A stretch of DNA of 64,000 nt, from positions 113,856,674 to 113,920,673 of the forward strand of contig CM061243.1 in NCBI GenBank assembly GCA_030848705.1, read 5' to 3'. This DNA comes from Heracleum sosnowskyi (taxonomy: Eukaryota; Streptophyta; Magnoliopsida; Apiales; Apiaceae). The notes below the pieces were generated by a model. The model did no database searches. It saw only the letters and a list, made by a program, of their open reading frames with translations, and was not told the DNA's origin. The translations under genes were made by a program, and so were the position numbers. Below, one piece after another: positions 34,052 through 45,262 of the stretch; position 1 is the first letter of the stretch, and every line of letters starts with the position of its first letter.

Positions 34052-37000
34052 TCAAATGTCATTCACACGAGCACTCTCTGCTTCCATCAGACCATTGCGA
34101 ATCTGATCGCTGATGTCCCTAACATGACCTGGACCATGGGGTAGGAAAACAGTGGTATTCTTTGACGAATTTCCGAGGTCTTTAATTGTGTCAAAGTACT
34201 GAGTGATCATGATAAGATCCATGACCTCCTTAGCAGAGGTTCCCTCAATCTTGTGTGAGAAATTTAATATGTTCTCTCTCAACCCATCTGTTATAGCCTG
34301 TCTCTGCCTTGCAACACCAACACCACCTAGGTACTTGGACTCCGCGTCCGCTTCTGCCCTCTTAATTTGGAGCACCTTCTCTGCTTCCCCCTTGTAAACA
34401 CTAGCAAGCTGCATCCTTTGAGCTGCAGATTAATAGTGTAAATACCAGATGAGTACATGATAACAAAAGATTATTTCCCACCTCTCTCAGCAACTATATG
34501 TGTCAAATAGGAGTGCAGACTAGTCTAATACTACCATATATGTCAACTAAAAGTGCTTAGTGCTATGATGGCACAAGGAAAGAAGACAAGTATACAATGT
34601 TACACATTATTGGGGTGGCTTAATAGCATCCGCTACAACAATTTAGGAGTTCCATTCATACAATTTTGCAGGATCATTGTGGGAAACCGAAATATTTTGT
34701 ACTCTATTCTTCTAAAAACATGCAAGGCTGTGCTTAAGAAATCTTGAATATATTTGTGTTCAGAAAAATTAAAGTAAATGAGCAATGGCATGTAGTATAC
34801 TATAGGTAATCAATACCTGCATTGATCTCATTCATTGCTCGACGCACAGAGGGGTCAGGAATGATATCAACCATCAGTATGTGCTCTATGTTGTACCCAT
34901 ACTCTCCCATGACCTGATAAATGAAAACATCACTTTGGGTTGAGGTTTGCAATTTGAATAAAATAGTGTCCAGCTGACAATCTTGAAGGCAGTAGGAAAA
35001 TCCAATGCAAAGAACATATAATGTAACACGGGTGCTAATGAAATTGAGTCTGTGTTGGTGCCTTGTACTTTGGAGGACTGGCTGCTCAACAATGATATCC
35101 TCAAGAAAAAGCTTCTGATAGGTAAAGTCATAAGTAGTAGTCCAAAATGGTGTGTTGGCCGGGTGATCTTATAAAGTAAGTTGCCTTATAATTGTGCATT
35201 TTATAGATTTTTCTTGCTAAAAATGAATTAAAAATTCGCCATGTTCTTTCAGCTAATAATGGAAGAAATACAATAGTCGAGGAAAAAGTGCAATACTGGT
35301 ATAAGCTACAGGTCTACAGGCAATCTGCACATCTTGTATGTCATAAAAAGAAGGCAAAACTGTATTTCCATAACATTAAACGGCAAACAACTAACCATAA
35401 CAGAGCAGTAATGTAAAGTACCTTCTCAAGTTCCTCCAAGACAGCTTTAGCAACATCGCCCTTCTGCTCAAAAAGCTCATCCAATGTCATTCTGGGAACT
35501 TGAGCTCGTACCACTTCAACACAAAAGGTATTAAATAAATAAAGAAACACTTGAAATATAAACATACCCACTCCACAAAAATCCCCATTTAAAACTAACT
35601 TTTTTATTACCTCAAAAGATTCTAATTTAGATCATACAAAACATCCAATGTCATCAAGTTTGATAACAAAGTATTATCGTTATGTCATATCTTCTTAAAA
35701 AACAGCTATCCTAAAATGGTTCTACTGAATAGGGAGAATTTACACAGGTACAGAGACAGACACACATGTCAAGAAAATTCATATATATTTACAGGTTGCA
35801 ATAATAAGACAAAACTGCCGCAAGTAATTTACCATCAAAAACATAAGCCTGAATTTGCTCCTTGGGATTTTGCAGCTCGTAGAAAGCATCATCTGCATTC
35901 TCTTTTATCACTCGATACTGAATCGAGCAAATCATTTGCACAAAAACATTATCCTACAAAATGGAACTTCTTCATTGTTCATATAAGAATATAAATAATA
36001 AAATTAGGAGCTAAAGCATAAGACCACCTTTTCCGTTCTAAAAAGAACTTCATCAAAAGATTAGAGATATCAAGAGAGAAGACATTATTCAACAAAGTTA
36101 TGCAACTATAAGTGAAAAATACACATCCTTTGCCAAGTATATGGGGGCTTGGTCAAACGGCGCTTGCTAAGAATAAGATACAAGGTTTTAAGTCCATTGT
36201 CCTTCGAAGCGACTTTGTTCAGAGGAGTTACCTTTATTTAATATAACAGGGTCGAAAAGCCAAATGAAAGCAAGCCGCAGCGCTAAGGGAACTCCAGGAG
36301 ATAAATCTCACCAAGCGTGGTGAGGACACCTCACAAGGGTATCATAAAATATTGTACAAAAGTAAGCATCCCCAAAAGGTACCCTAAGTCCCTAAGAGTT
36401 CAAGAAATTGCAGTGCATATAAACGACCCTATCAGCATAGAGCAAAGCCACAATCCAAAACCCCAGTCAAGTTGATGTCCTGACAGATAAGTATACACAG
36501 TACAGGACTGAGAAGAGTGATCTTGAGTTCATTTCAGTGGCCTCTTCAAGTCTTAAATGTATTGCATACATAATCAAATCATCACATAACAATAAAGGGA
36601 ATGTACTGATGTGGATATGTGACATTAACTGTCGTGGAGGTAAATTTCTAGGGTCAAACTGATAAGCTTCTTAATGTTATAATAATAGCTCCTACTGTTC
36701 AAGGACATTGAGGAAAGGGTTACTTAGATATTCTTTCAAAAAATCAAATCTGCAAAGGCAGCCACAAGTCAACCGCAAAAGTTTAACTTATGCCTTTTTT
36801 AGCAGACCTGCATATTAAAATTTTCATACAGAAATAATAATGCATTGTTAATAAATTCGTAATATAATTGAACAAAAAGTGGTTCACTAATTTTTTAACA
36901 CGTACACATTGGGTCAAAAGATATAATGTCACCCTCCATGTATTTTGTTACCATCATCAGGCACAAAACATCAAGGAACACTTGAAAGCATTATGAAACC

Positions 37001-37882
37001 GCAAGTGTTGTGTTTTAGATGGACTTTGGACAAATAAGAATTTGATGAATTAGATGCTATCTTTGGAATTAGACAGACATGTTCATCCCTGTTGTCCTTC
37101 CGATAATACACGTTTGCTTTCACCTAATATTAGGTATTAAATGAATGATATAATGACGAAAGTTCATCAGCATAAATTAGACCAAACCACTTGAAAGTTT
37201 CTTTCAGTAATATTCAATTTTGTTCAACGCATAAAATATGCTTCTCTTTAAACTGAAAACTAGTTACATCAATATAGTCCGATACTCGCTCCACGTACTT
37301 GCGCTAAATTATTCAACCTTTTCAAGAATACTTTAGGGACCCCTATAAGTATATCTGAGTGGATATATTAAGACATATATCAGGATAGAGCAAGAACTAG
37401 CGGTCTCTGATCTTATCTAATATATTAACCATCTATGTATACTACAAACCCTAACAATAATTATCGTAAATAACGGCAAAGAACAACAATCACTAACGCC
37501 CTATCAATCATCAGTTCACAAGTATATACAATACCAATTACAGAAGAATCTACACAGATTTCTACAATCCTCCGATCAATTACACATACAAACAGATTAA
37601 ACAGGCTACTGCAAACAGGGATCATATAAATTGCAAAGAGAATATCCATAGGGGCGAGAGAGAGAGAGAGAGAGTTTGAGAGAACACCTTGGTTTTGGTC
37701 TCGATTTTGACGTCGAGAGAGCTGATTCTGGTGGAAAGAATACCGGCGATGCACTCTCCGGCGAAAGGATTGAAGAAACTAAAACCAGGTTGAGCCAATT
37801 TATCGAATCGTCCCCACTTTTCTACTATGCCTACGTTTGCTTGCCCTATGCATCCGCAGAATAAACAAAACGCATTCCCCAT
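34052..37882 (-). CDS. HIR3: hypersensitive-induced reaction protein, HIR3-like (SPFH/prohibitin)
   Basis: Exons 37688-37882, 35833-35953, 35422-35513, 34817-34913 and 34052-34422 give 291 residues in one frame. The N-terminus MGNAFCLFCGC carries Gly2 for myristoylation and nearby Cys residues for palmitoylation, as in membrane-anchored HIRs. The SPFH/Band 7 domain follows: IVEKWGRF, IETKTKDNVFVQ, SIQYRV, ELQNPKEQIQAYVFDVVRAQVP, TLDELFEQKGD. Next come the helical AEAEKVLQ-type region (KGEAEKVLQIKRAEADAESKYLGG) and the conserved end TTVFLPHGPGHVRDISDQIRNG. The N-terminus and EHILMVDIIPDPSVRRAMNE favour HIR3 over HIR1/2/4. Family role: plasma-membrane microdomain scaffold that oligomerises and supports NLR-mediated resistance. 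Intron 1 (1.73 kb) holds no feature I recognise beyond a (CT)n tract near the donor (sense strand). Confidence 0.95.
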
Positions 37883-37883
37883 A

Positions 37884-37910
37884 TCTCTCTCTCTCTCTCT
37901 CTCTCTCGAT
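37884..37910 (-). repeat. (GA)n tract just upstream of the HIR3-like ATG
   Basis: A run of about 12 CT units on the + strand (GA on the gene strand) lies directly before the start codon, in the presumed 5' UTR. A second tract, 37656-37674, lies 14 bases inside intron 1. Confidence 0.85.
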
Positions 37911-38289
37911 CTCGATTGTAATTAGTTTTTTTAGTGGGGAAAGTCTCTGAACGCGTTTAGATATTAGGCATGGAAATCGTCCACCTCTACCAGGGACACT
38001 GTTTGCTTAGTCAGTAAGAGTATTTTATCATTTTTATTCTACCGAAGCAAAAGCATTTTATTCTACAGTATTTTAAAAAACGCACTTCAAAAATTTTGGT
38101 AATGTTCAAATTTGCGAAAAAAAATAAAATAAAATTACAGTGTCCTGTATAATTTTTTGATTATATAGATATTCAAAAAATTTAATGTAAATAATTTCTA
38201 ATAAATTATTTTGGATTTTCCGATAAAGAAATGAATTTTCCCACAATTTTACTAGTTATTTTTTTATATTTAAAATTTTGATATACAGT

Positions 38290-38392
38290 AATAGCTACGG
38301 ATTCTAAGTAACTATGATGTCATGCGTTACTCGAACATTCTGAAATCATTCCAGTGTCAAATCAATAGCTACGGATTCTAAGCAACTATCAT
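38290..38392. repeat. short direct repeat in the spacer
   Basis: ATAGCTACGGATTCTAAG followed by AACTAT occurs at 38291 and 38365 with one difference. The rest of the 37911-38727 spacer is AT-rich and shows no gene. Confidence 0.7.
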
Positions 38393-38727
38393 TCTGAGGA
38401 ATCAGTGTCAAATCAGTAACTAATCAAGATTTACGAGGATAGTGATGTAGATTTTCACATGTTATATATATAAATAAATCCCAGGAATCAATTTAACTAA
38501 AACACTAAATTGGTTACTGGATTAAACAAAATACTTAATTACTTATTAATCAGTTCAATCAATAGAATGGACGTTTCAGAGAAGCTAAGCTCCTGATTAA
38601 TGCATGAGCTTAAATAAATACAAAAAGAGATGCATTTCTTACACATTCTTCATAATAAAAAAATTAAAATAGAGTAAGATAAATCTAAGTATCCGATCAT
38701 AATTTTGTAATTTGTAGCCAAAGATCT

Positions 38728-39090
38728 TTACTTCTTGATAACAACCCACTCGTACTTGCCTTTCAAGGGCACATCATTCTCAAAATCATAGTTGTACCTG
38801 TAATCAATCAAATATATACTGTAAGTTTCTAAACTTTGCCAGTTATTACCTTTTCTATCTCTTGACTATATATGATGCACAAATGACACTTACTTGTCAG
38901 CACATTGTTTTGCCTCGTCTTTCATTTTTTGTTTTTGTGCTGGAGATAACAATGTTACAATCTTGGGATCCTTGACCTCTGCCTCGCTAACCACTGATGC
39001 AGCCTTATTTTTGGTCTTGTTGGATGGCGATTCCGTTATGTTTGAGAAGTAAGAAGCCTTGTTTTTCGTCTTCTTGGGTGATGATTCCAT
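38728..39090 (-). CDS. short CDK-inhibitor-domain protein (KRP/ICK-like), 88 residues
   Basis: Exons 38894-39090 and 38728-38797 join in frame to give 88 residues. The C-terminal 25 residues (KYNYDFENDVPL, GKYEWVV) match the CDI domain that ends plant Kip-related proteins, where it binds cyclin and CDKA. The N-terminal half is Lys/Ser-rich with a twice-repeated SP-SNKTKNKA-type segment (KKTKNKASYFSN; NKTKNKAASVVS). Typical KRPs have about 190-290 residues with further conserved motifs and an EIEEFF block before the CDI; here LLSPAQKQKMKDEAKQCADK stands in that place. The intron falls just inside the CDI, as in KRPs. It may be a truncated but maintained copy or a divergent mini-KRP. Transcription is unproven. 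Confidence 0.7.
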
Positions 39091-39421
39091 TATGTCTGAG
39101 AATTCCTACAGCGCAGCAGCCTTTCTACTTCAGCCAACAATGCAACACAGCAGTTCCGCAAATATGCTTGCTGGTTGATGTAGAAGAATACACATGCATA
39201 TATGTATATATAACATAGGGAGAGAAAGCCCAACAGTACAACATGTGATTATAGTATTTTATACAAATGAGTCAAAGGAAATTTATGAATAAATTTGATT
39301 TATTAAGTTTGGAGGTTACAAATTAAATTGTACTCAATTTTGTAACCTACAGATTATAATAGTCATTTAATGAATGTTCCAACAAGTCAAAAAAAAACAA
39401 GATATATGTCTATAGATAATA

Positions 39422-40725
39422 TGTAACAGCCCGACTTTTCGGACTATTAAATCTAAATACAATACTTAAATAAAGTACTATACAATGGCAATGACAGACG
39501 GAAGCGTGACAAAAATTCAATTACAAACCTAACTATTACAAAACACAGCTAAATATAATCCAAAAACTAATCTATTCCGAACCTAAGATCCTCGAATTCC
39601 AAAGTATCCCACTTGAGTTACACCAAACCTGAAAATTGTAAGGAATAAGCCATACAACCCAGCAAGAAACCAATCGATCCAACTAGTCGGGCAAATAACA
39701 TATATACACATATAGAAGAATACGATATTCGATACGATAAAAATATATAAAACAATAATTCTCGATACACATTCATATTCTTATTCTTATTCGATAAATA
39801 CGATACCACATAACAATAATAACTCGAAACCCAAAATTCATGCCACGGCCACTACAACCCGGTGATAACGGTCCTAAATTTTCAGAAAACTGCCACTATA
39901 ACCCGGTGACTCGGTCCTTAATCTTATTCGATATTTTCACAAACCATGGCATAAATCTGAATCTCAAGATTATCGTATAGACACCACATAGATACAATAA
40001 CACATATAATGTTCAAAGTATATCATCACTAAGCCCAATTTTATATAATCAAAATACACACACAACACATAGTTTCGGAAAACACTAGAAAGAACAATCA
40101 GAAACTTACCTTTGCGCATCCTAAATCATGTACCCAATTCTGACCAGAACAGTGTGTACTCTTTTTGACTCTCTAAACGACGTTTTCTTGGAAAACTTAA
40201 AGGACGAAAGTTGTTGAGAACGAAAAGACCTTTTTGAAAAGATATAACTCATCAGAATCGGACTTATAACGAATCGGGAATTGAATAAAACGTCCGCTGA
40301 ATTTGAACAGAAACTGAAAAACGAGTTTTGTTTGTGTTTTACGCTTTTAAGAACAGTTCAGAGCATAATCTTGAAAAACACTGTGAAATACAAGTTGTAG
40401 GAAATTTAAATAGCTTTCAGAAAAGTCCAGAATAAACGAATTCCGACTTACGATGAATATTATACGAATTTTACAAGACAGCAGAATTCTATGTATAAAA
40501 AACCCCTACGAATTTTGACAATAAAAACGAAAAAGAGAATATGATGTTTATATAAAGACTCGGAACCCTAATTCCAAACCTACTACTTATCCGCGTTCAA
40601 ATCTGATCCAAACTTTAGGCCCATTAGTCTAATTTAATCATTAAATCCTATTCTTTATCAAATTTTAATCCTTTTTTCTATTATTCTTTTTTTTATTATT
40701 ATTCTTAAAATTACGGGATATTACA
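39422..40725. mobile_element. solo LTR (1304 bp) with 5-bp target-site duplication
   Basis: It begins TGTAACAGCCCGAC and ends GGGATATTACA (TG...CA), with TAATA repeated at 39417-39421 and 40726-40730. No internal retrotransposon domains follow, so this is an LTR left after recombination between two LTRs. It contains an internal short repeat CACTA-AACCCGGTGA (about 39850 and 39895). The TGTAAC-CCCGA start is common in plant Gypsy LTRs. Confidence 0.88.
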
Positions 40726-40730
40726 TAATA

Positions 40731-42368
40731 TATAGCTAAAAATATAATCTATGTTCAAATTGAGAAGTTCTGAAGCAAATTGAGCACCAGAATCATGACT
40801 TGACAACACACCTAAGGGAAGAAAATTTGTACCAGCAGGCTGTTTCGGAAATGTCCATTGCTAGGACATACATATTATATATAAGCTTCCTCCTCCAAGA
40901 GATGGCAACCTTGCCCTGATGTTTTCACCACTGAATAGATTGCAATTGCACATGATTTAGAATCGTTTTCATCAAGTACAGGGCCAAGAATTTGAGATCC
41001 CTCGGTATTCACTAGAAGATATTTGGTGAGGTCGGTAGAAACTAGAAACTACTACAGAGATTGCATTGGTTTCCTCTAATGTGCTTTTGAGGTGGATTAG
41101 CATCAGTAGCGGTTACAATACAGAAATTATGGTTCCTGTTAGGACTTAATAATAGCTCAAGGCAAAGGCAAATTTCACTGAAACTCAAATTGTAATGATC
41201 TATTACTCTCCTTTTTTCACTGGGGAGTAGCTTGGACTTCAGTTCAAATCTCTACACTTCCATGGAAGCACTCGTAAAATAGGATATTTGGAACCGGTAA
41301 ACATGCATTAAAAGGGTAAAAACTAAAAAGGTACATTTATTTTTGTGTCAATTTATATAGGCATTGGGCAGAATGTGGCTTGTAGCTCAAGTCCAAACTT
41401 TACAATAAACGCTGGGAAATTAATACAACTGTCTCTGTTTCTTGGTCCATTATTCTGAGCTTTTCCTTTCAGCTGGTCACACTTGCAACTTGCATTCCGA
41501 TGATTCATCTTAGTAGTCCACAGGAGTTTGATATGCTCCCAATCAGCTCATAGCATTCATTTATGACTTAATTGCAGAAATATGGCCTCATTTATATTTT
41601 TTTTTTTGCTGAGAAATGACTTAAGTATAGAAACATGCACGGGTGTGGCCGATATTTTTTTTTTTTGCACCTGATTGCATTCTGTCAACTGGGTTAGACA
41701 GACGTTATGTTTTGAAGGGTAAATATGTCAAGAGCATTTTCAACGGCTACATACATACACAATACTCTATATATACATCCCCCAATTGTATATGACCAAA
41801 CCCTAGAATCCAAACATCAATTGCAAATCAAAACCAAAGTTTGTGGTAGATATGTCTCAGAAATGTTTTTTTGAATTCTGGGTGGTTGAAAGAAGAGCAT
41901 GAACGGATGCAAATGCTAGTCGAAGATTTCTTGGATGTGTTCAAGGTAGTCGAGGTTGTGGTTTTTTCCGGTGGGTGGATGGTTGTAATCGATGCATGTA
42001 TCTAGAAATGGAGATATATAAAGTTAAGTTGGAAAGCAGAAGATGGAAATAAGACTTCATTTTAGTAGCATTAATTTGTATCTTGTATGTTTTTTCACAG
42101 CCTCATGTAGAAGAGGTGTGATAAGTTATTTCTTGTTTGAATGTTTCAGCTTCGCAGCCTTTGTAATGATATTGAATGTTGCTATGCATGTGAATTTTTA
42201 GTAACCAGATTTTATTTTTATGATTTTAGTTTTTTTTATTAACATTTGTTTAATTTGTGTAACGTCGAACTGTATATTTGTATAGTAGCAGACTAGCAGT
42301 GTAACACCTCTCTACGTAGACACCTTTTTGCTATTGTTCATTTATGTCTCTAATTCAACTTCATTGTA
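40731..42368. other. intergenic spacer, no gene seen
   Basis: Mixed sequence without a supported ORF. A CTATATATACATCC box at 41768 is followed by an ACCAAACCCTAG leader-like stretch and ATGTCTCAGAAATG at 41852, but the frame closes after 16 codons. It could be a lost gene or a non-coding transcript. Confidence 0.45.
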
Positions 42369-42560
42369 CTAGCTTATAGTCGTGCGATGCACGGTTACTT
42401 AAAATTTATTTATAATTATTCTGTTTATAATTATATTTTTATTACTCATGCAATACACATTTGTTTTTTTAATATTTATAATTATATTTATTTATGAATA
42501 TTTTTATATTTAAAAGTTATTAGTTTACATGATTAAATTATTGTTAAAAAATATTTAGCC
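42369..42560 (-). mobile_element. Helitron-like 3' end, truncated
   Basis: The minus strand shows a hairpin CGTGC-ATC-GCACG (42381-42393) and, eight bases on, CTAG followed by T, like the ends at 6655 and 42777. The body merges into AT-rich sequence and the foldback element at about 42568. Confidence 0.5.
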
Positions 42561-42567
42561 AAAAAAA

Positions 42568-42776
42568 GAGTAAATTGCAAAATTGTGGCTGAATTTTACC
42601 CGTTTTAGCATTTTAGTGGTCAGACTTTCAAATTTGCAATTTGGTGGCCAAATATTGATTTTAATTTTCAAAAAGGTGGATAAGAAGCATTTTTTTCAAA
42701 AAAAAATTTTCAAAAAAGTGGCCCTTAGCCACCTTTTTGAAAAATAAAAGTAATGTCCAGCCACTATATTGCAAAA
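42568..42776. mobile_element. foldback MITE
   Basis: The ends TTGCAAAATTGTGGCTG and CAGCCACTATATTGCAA are inverted copies. Internal CAAAAAGGTGGATAAG / TAGCCACCTTTTTGA blocks extend the foldback. A related GGCCACCAAAATGCAAAAT end is seen at 63964. No ORF. Confidence 0.65.
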
Positions 42777-43268
42777 CTAGCGTAGAAGCCCGTGCGATGC
42801 ACGGGCCTGTTCATATAAGAAAATAATTTTCGCACAAATCAGCATCTTCGAAATAATTTTATAATTAAATATATGGTAAATTATAGTATTTCAACTTTAT
42901 TTTATATTTGTAAATTAATTTTATAATATTGTATGCCGTTTTCATGAACCAAATATTTTATAATTTGATCAGGTTTAAAAAGTTGGATCAATATATCTAT
43001 ACGATAATAATTACATGATTATTATTATTAATAATTTCTTAAATAATAATTAAATTTCCAATGTCGTGAAAAGAAATTTATTAAAATGATCAATTAAGTG
43101 TAACCTAAATAATTATTGTAGCATAATTGTTCGTGTATAACATAGATGTTTGTAAACTCATGTGATTTTAATGTAATAAAAGTATATTTGTAAAAAAGAT
43201 AATCATGTATGTGAGATTATATATTCAGATATATTACAAATTTTCTTAATTTTTTATATCTTATACAT

Positions 43269-43494
43269 AATATTTTTTTTTGATAATCAAGTAATTCATT
43301 AATAAACGGTCATACGACATCTACAAAAATAATCAAAATAGAACAAACACGTAATAAAATAGATCAAATCAGAATTTTCTTCACCCCGAACTATGATTGT
43401 TGAGCAAATCATTCATTGTAGCACATCACTCGTTCATATCGCTGAAGTTTGCGGCCTTTTTAGAGAGACAATCTAATAATCTGTTGTAGTCGTG

Positions 43495-43552
<58 letters not shown>

Positions 43553-43870
43553 AATTCGTCCATACGTATTCGAACAATTAATCGTAATTGTGACTCCATA
43601 CAATCCAAATCAATGAACGACTATTATAAATCATACAGATCTACGATCTTGGATACTAAAACAAATCAAACTCTCACAAGGAAAGAGAACAAACCCGAAG
43701 AATGGGTAGAGAAAATCCACTAAACGGGGTACTAAAACTCTCAATAATGAGAGAGACCTATACAAATCGAAAACAAAATCAAAAGAAAACAGTAAAGAGG
43801 GGTCTTATCACCAACTTTTTGGTTAATGACAACCCCTTAAATAAAAATTGTGAGTTAAGATTTTTTTGAC
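43269..43870 (-). mobile_element. LINE 3'-end-like insertion inside the Helitron
   Basis: It begins on the + strand with a T-run and GATAATCAAGTAATTCATTA; on the minus strand this is a coding-like tail ending in poly(A), typical of plant LINE 3' ends. It contains a (TA)27 microsatellite at 43497-43550. Target-site duplication not resolved. Confidence 0.4.
43497..43550. repeat. (TA)n microsatellite, about 27 units
   Basis: Pure alternating AT for about 54 bases. Confidence 0.95.
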
Positions 43871-44035
43871 AGAAGTATAGATAATATATATGAGCGGTTA
43901 TTGTATAATCACAAAGTCTACAATACATGTCAATAAGACATTTTACGTTTTTATCATTTATTTTCGTGTTCGTGTAATTTCATGCATCAAAAATTAAATC
44001 AAACACTAAATTTTCGTGTCATAAATCAAATTTTT

Positions 44036-44480
44036 GTGAAAGATGTGAACAGTAAAGGAATGATAAAAAAATGGACAAATTAGTGACATGTGAGATTTAT
44101 TAAAATTGTAAAGAATAATATGTCTTTTGGAAAGATGAAAATAAAGGAGTGTACATTTCGAAAATAAAACTGTTAACAAATGAATGAGACGAACAAATTG
44201 TATAATAATTATTTCATAATTTAATGAAAAATATCAACGCTAACTTTCTTAATTTAAAAAATATTAACTAACGAATAATGAGATCCTTGTATCTAATATG
44301 TAATTTATATTAGATCAAATATTATTATTATATTTTATGTATAAATATTTGACCAATTCAAATAAATATAAATTATATCAATTAACAATATAATTGGTAT
44401 TTTTTAATTGAAAAGAAACATGTATAATAAAAAAATTACAAACATGATCGGATATGTAGTTATATACAAAGCTACAAAAA
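44036..44480. other. AT-rich spacer
   Basis: Very AT-rich, no gene seen. It is probably old transposon sequence up to the repeat unit that received the Sirevirus. Confidence 0.5.
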
Positions 44481-44612
44481 CAAACATAATGGTATATAAA
44501 TAATATAAGTCAACGTTCTATATACTTAAAATTTAAATTATGAAAAGAATAAAAGGAGATAATGTGATTTACCTAATAGGAATTCTAAATTATAAATCAA
44601 AAGTTAACTTAG

Positions 44613-45114
44613 TGTTAGGCCGAATACACAATATAATCAAGTATATATGAGAATAACAATAATCAAGTACTCTGTTTATAACTCAATAAACTGTAATTGT
44701 ATTAACAGCTTCTCTCTTTATGATGTTAAAGAATCACAAAGAGCTTCTAGGTTACAAAGAATAATATTCAATGAACGTATCCCTTCTAGGGATAACCTAT
44801 CTGTGTTTATATAGTACACAGCTACATACAATCAATCCTTCTCTAATTGATATTCCTATAAATTAGCTATACAATTTATATCAATTAAGGATTGCTTCTT
44901 ATCTTCTAACTCGTTTCCTTAGCTGCATCAATATACCTTGCTTCTTTCCATCTTCAAGATATATTGCTTCTAGAATCTTCAATGTAAGCACCGACAGCTA
45001 AGTCAACTTTCACCTTGTCAGAGTTTAACAAACTCTGACCGGCTTCTTCATAAACTCTGATAAACACCTGTTGCTTAAACACTGATGAACAAACATTAGC
45101 AATTATATTTAACA
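44613..45114 (-). repeat. Sirevirus 3' LTR (502 bp)
   Basis: On the minus strand it starts TGTTAAATATAATTGC and ends GTATTCGGCCTAACA. It carries inverted 10-base arms GTCAGAGTTT (45017-45026) and AAACTCTGAC (45030-45039), three bases apart, plus a further AAACTCTG at 45052. By eye, no difference from the other LTR. Confidence 0.97.
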
Positions 45115-45128
45115 ATCTCCCCCAACTT
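45115..45128 (-). other. Sirevirus polypurine tract
   Basis: The minus strand reads AAGTTGGGGGAGAT immediately before the 3' LTR, the primer site for plus-strand DNA synthesis. Confidence 0.85.
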
Positions 45129-45262
45129 GTGCATAATAAAAATGTACAAGTTAAACAAATAATAATTGATGATGTCAAAACATATAACAAATGCAGTGTT
45201 TAACATATCAGAGTTTAACTTTAACTTAGAATAGATAAACATTAAAAACTTACAATCAGACT

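Larger units (their letters stand above)
42777..44035 (-). mobile_element. Helitron-like element, copy 2, carrying an internal insertion
   Basis: The 3' end (on the minus strand) is the perfect hairpin CCCGTGC-ATC-GCACGGG (42789-42805) followed by eight bases and CTAG, then T. Homology to copy 1 (15128-15968, opposite strand) covers 42890-43265 and 43885-44030. Between these lies about 600 bp not found in copy 1. The 5' end is defined only by loss of homology. Confidence 0.6.

Noticed and set aside
41852..41902. ATG after a TATA-like box
   Set aside because: Frame closes after 16 codons and nothing downstream resembles further exons.
43426..43608. ORF with a Tyr-Ile repeat
   Set aside because: It is only the translation of a (TA)n microsatellite.
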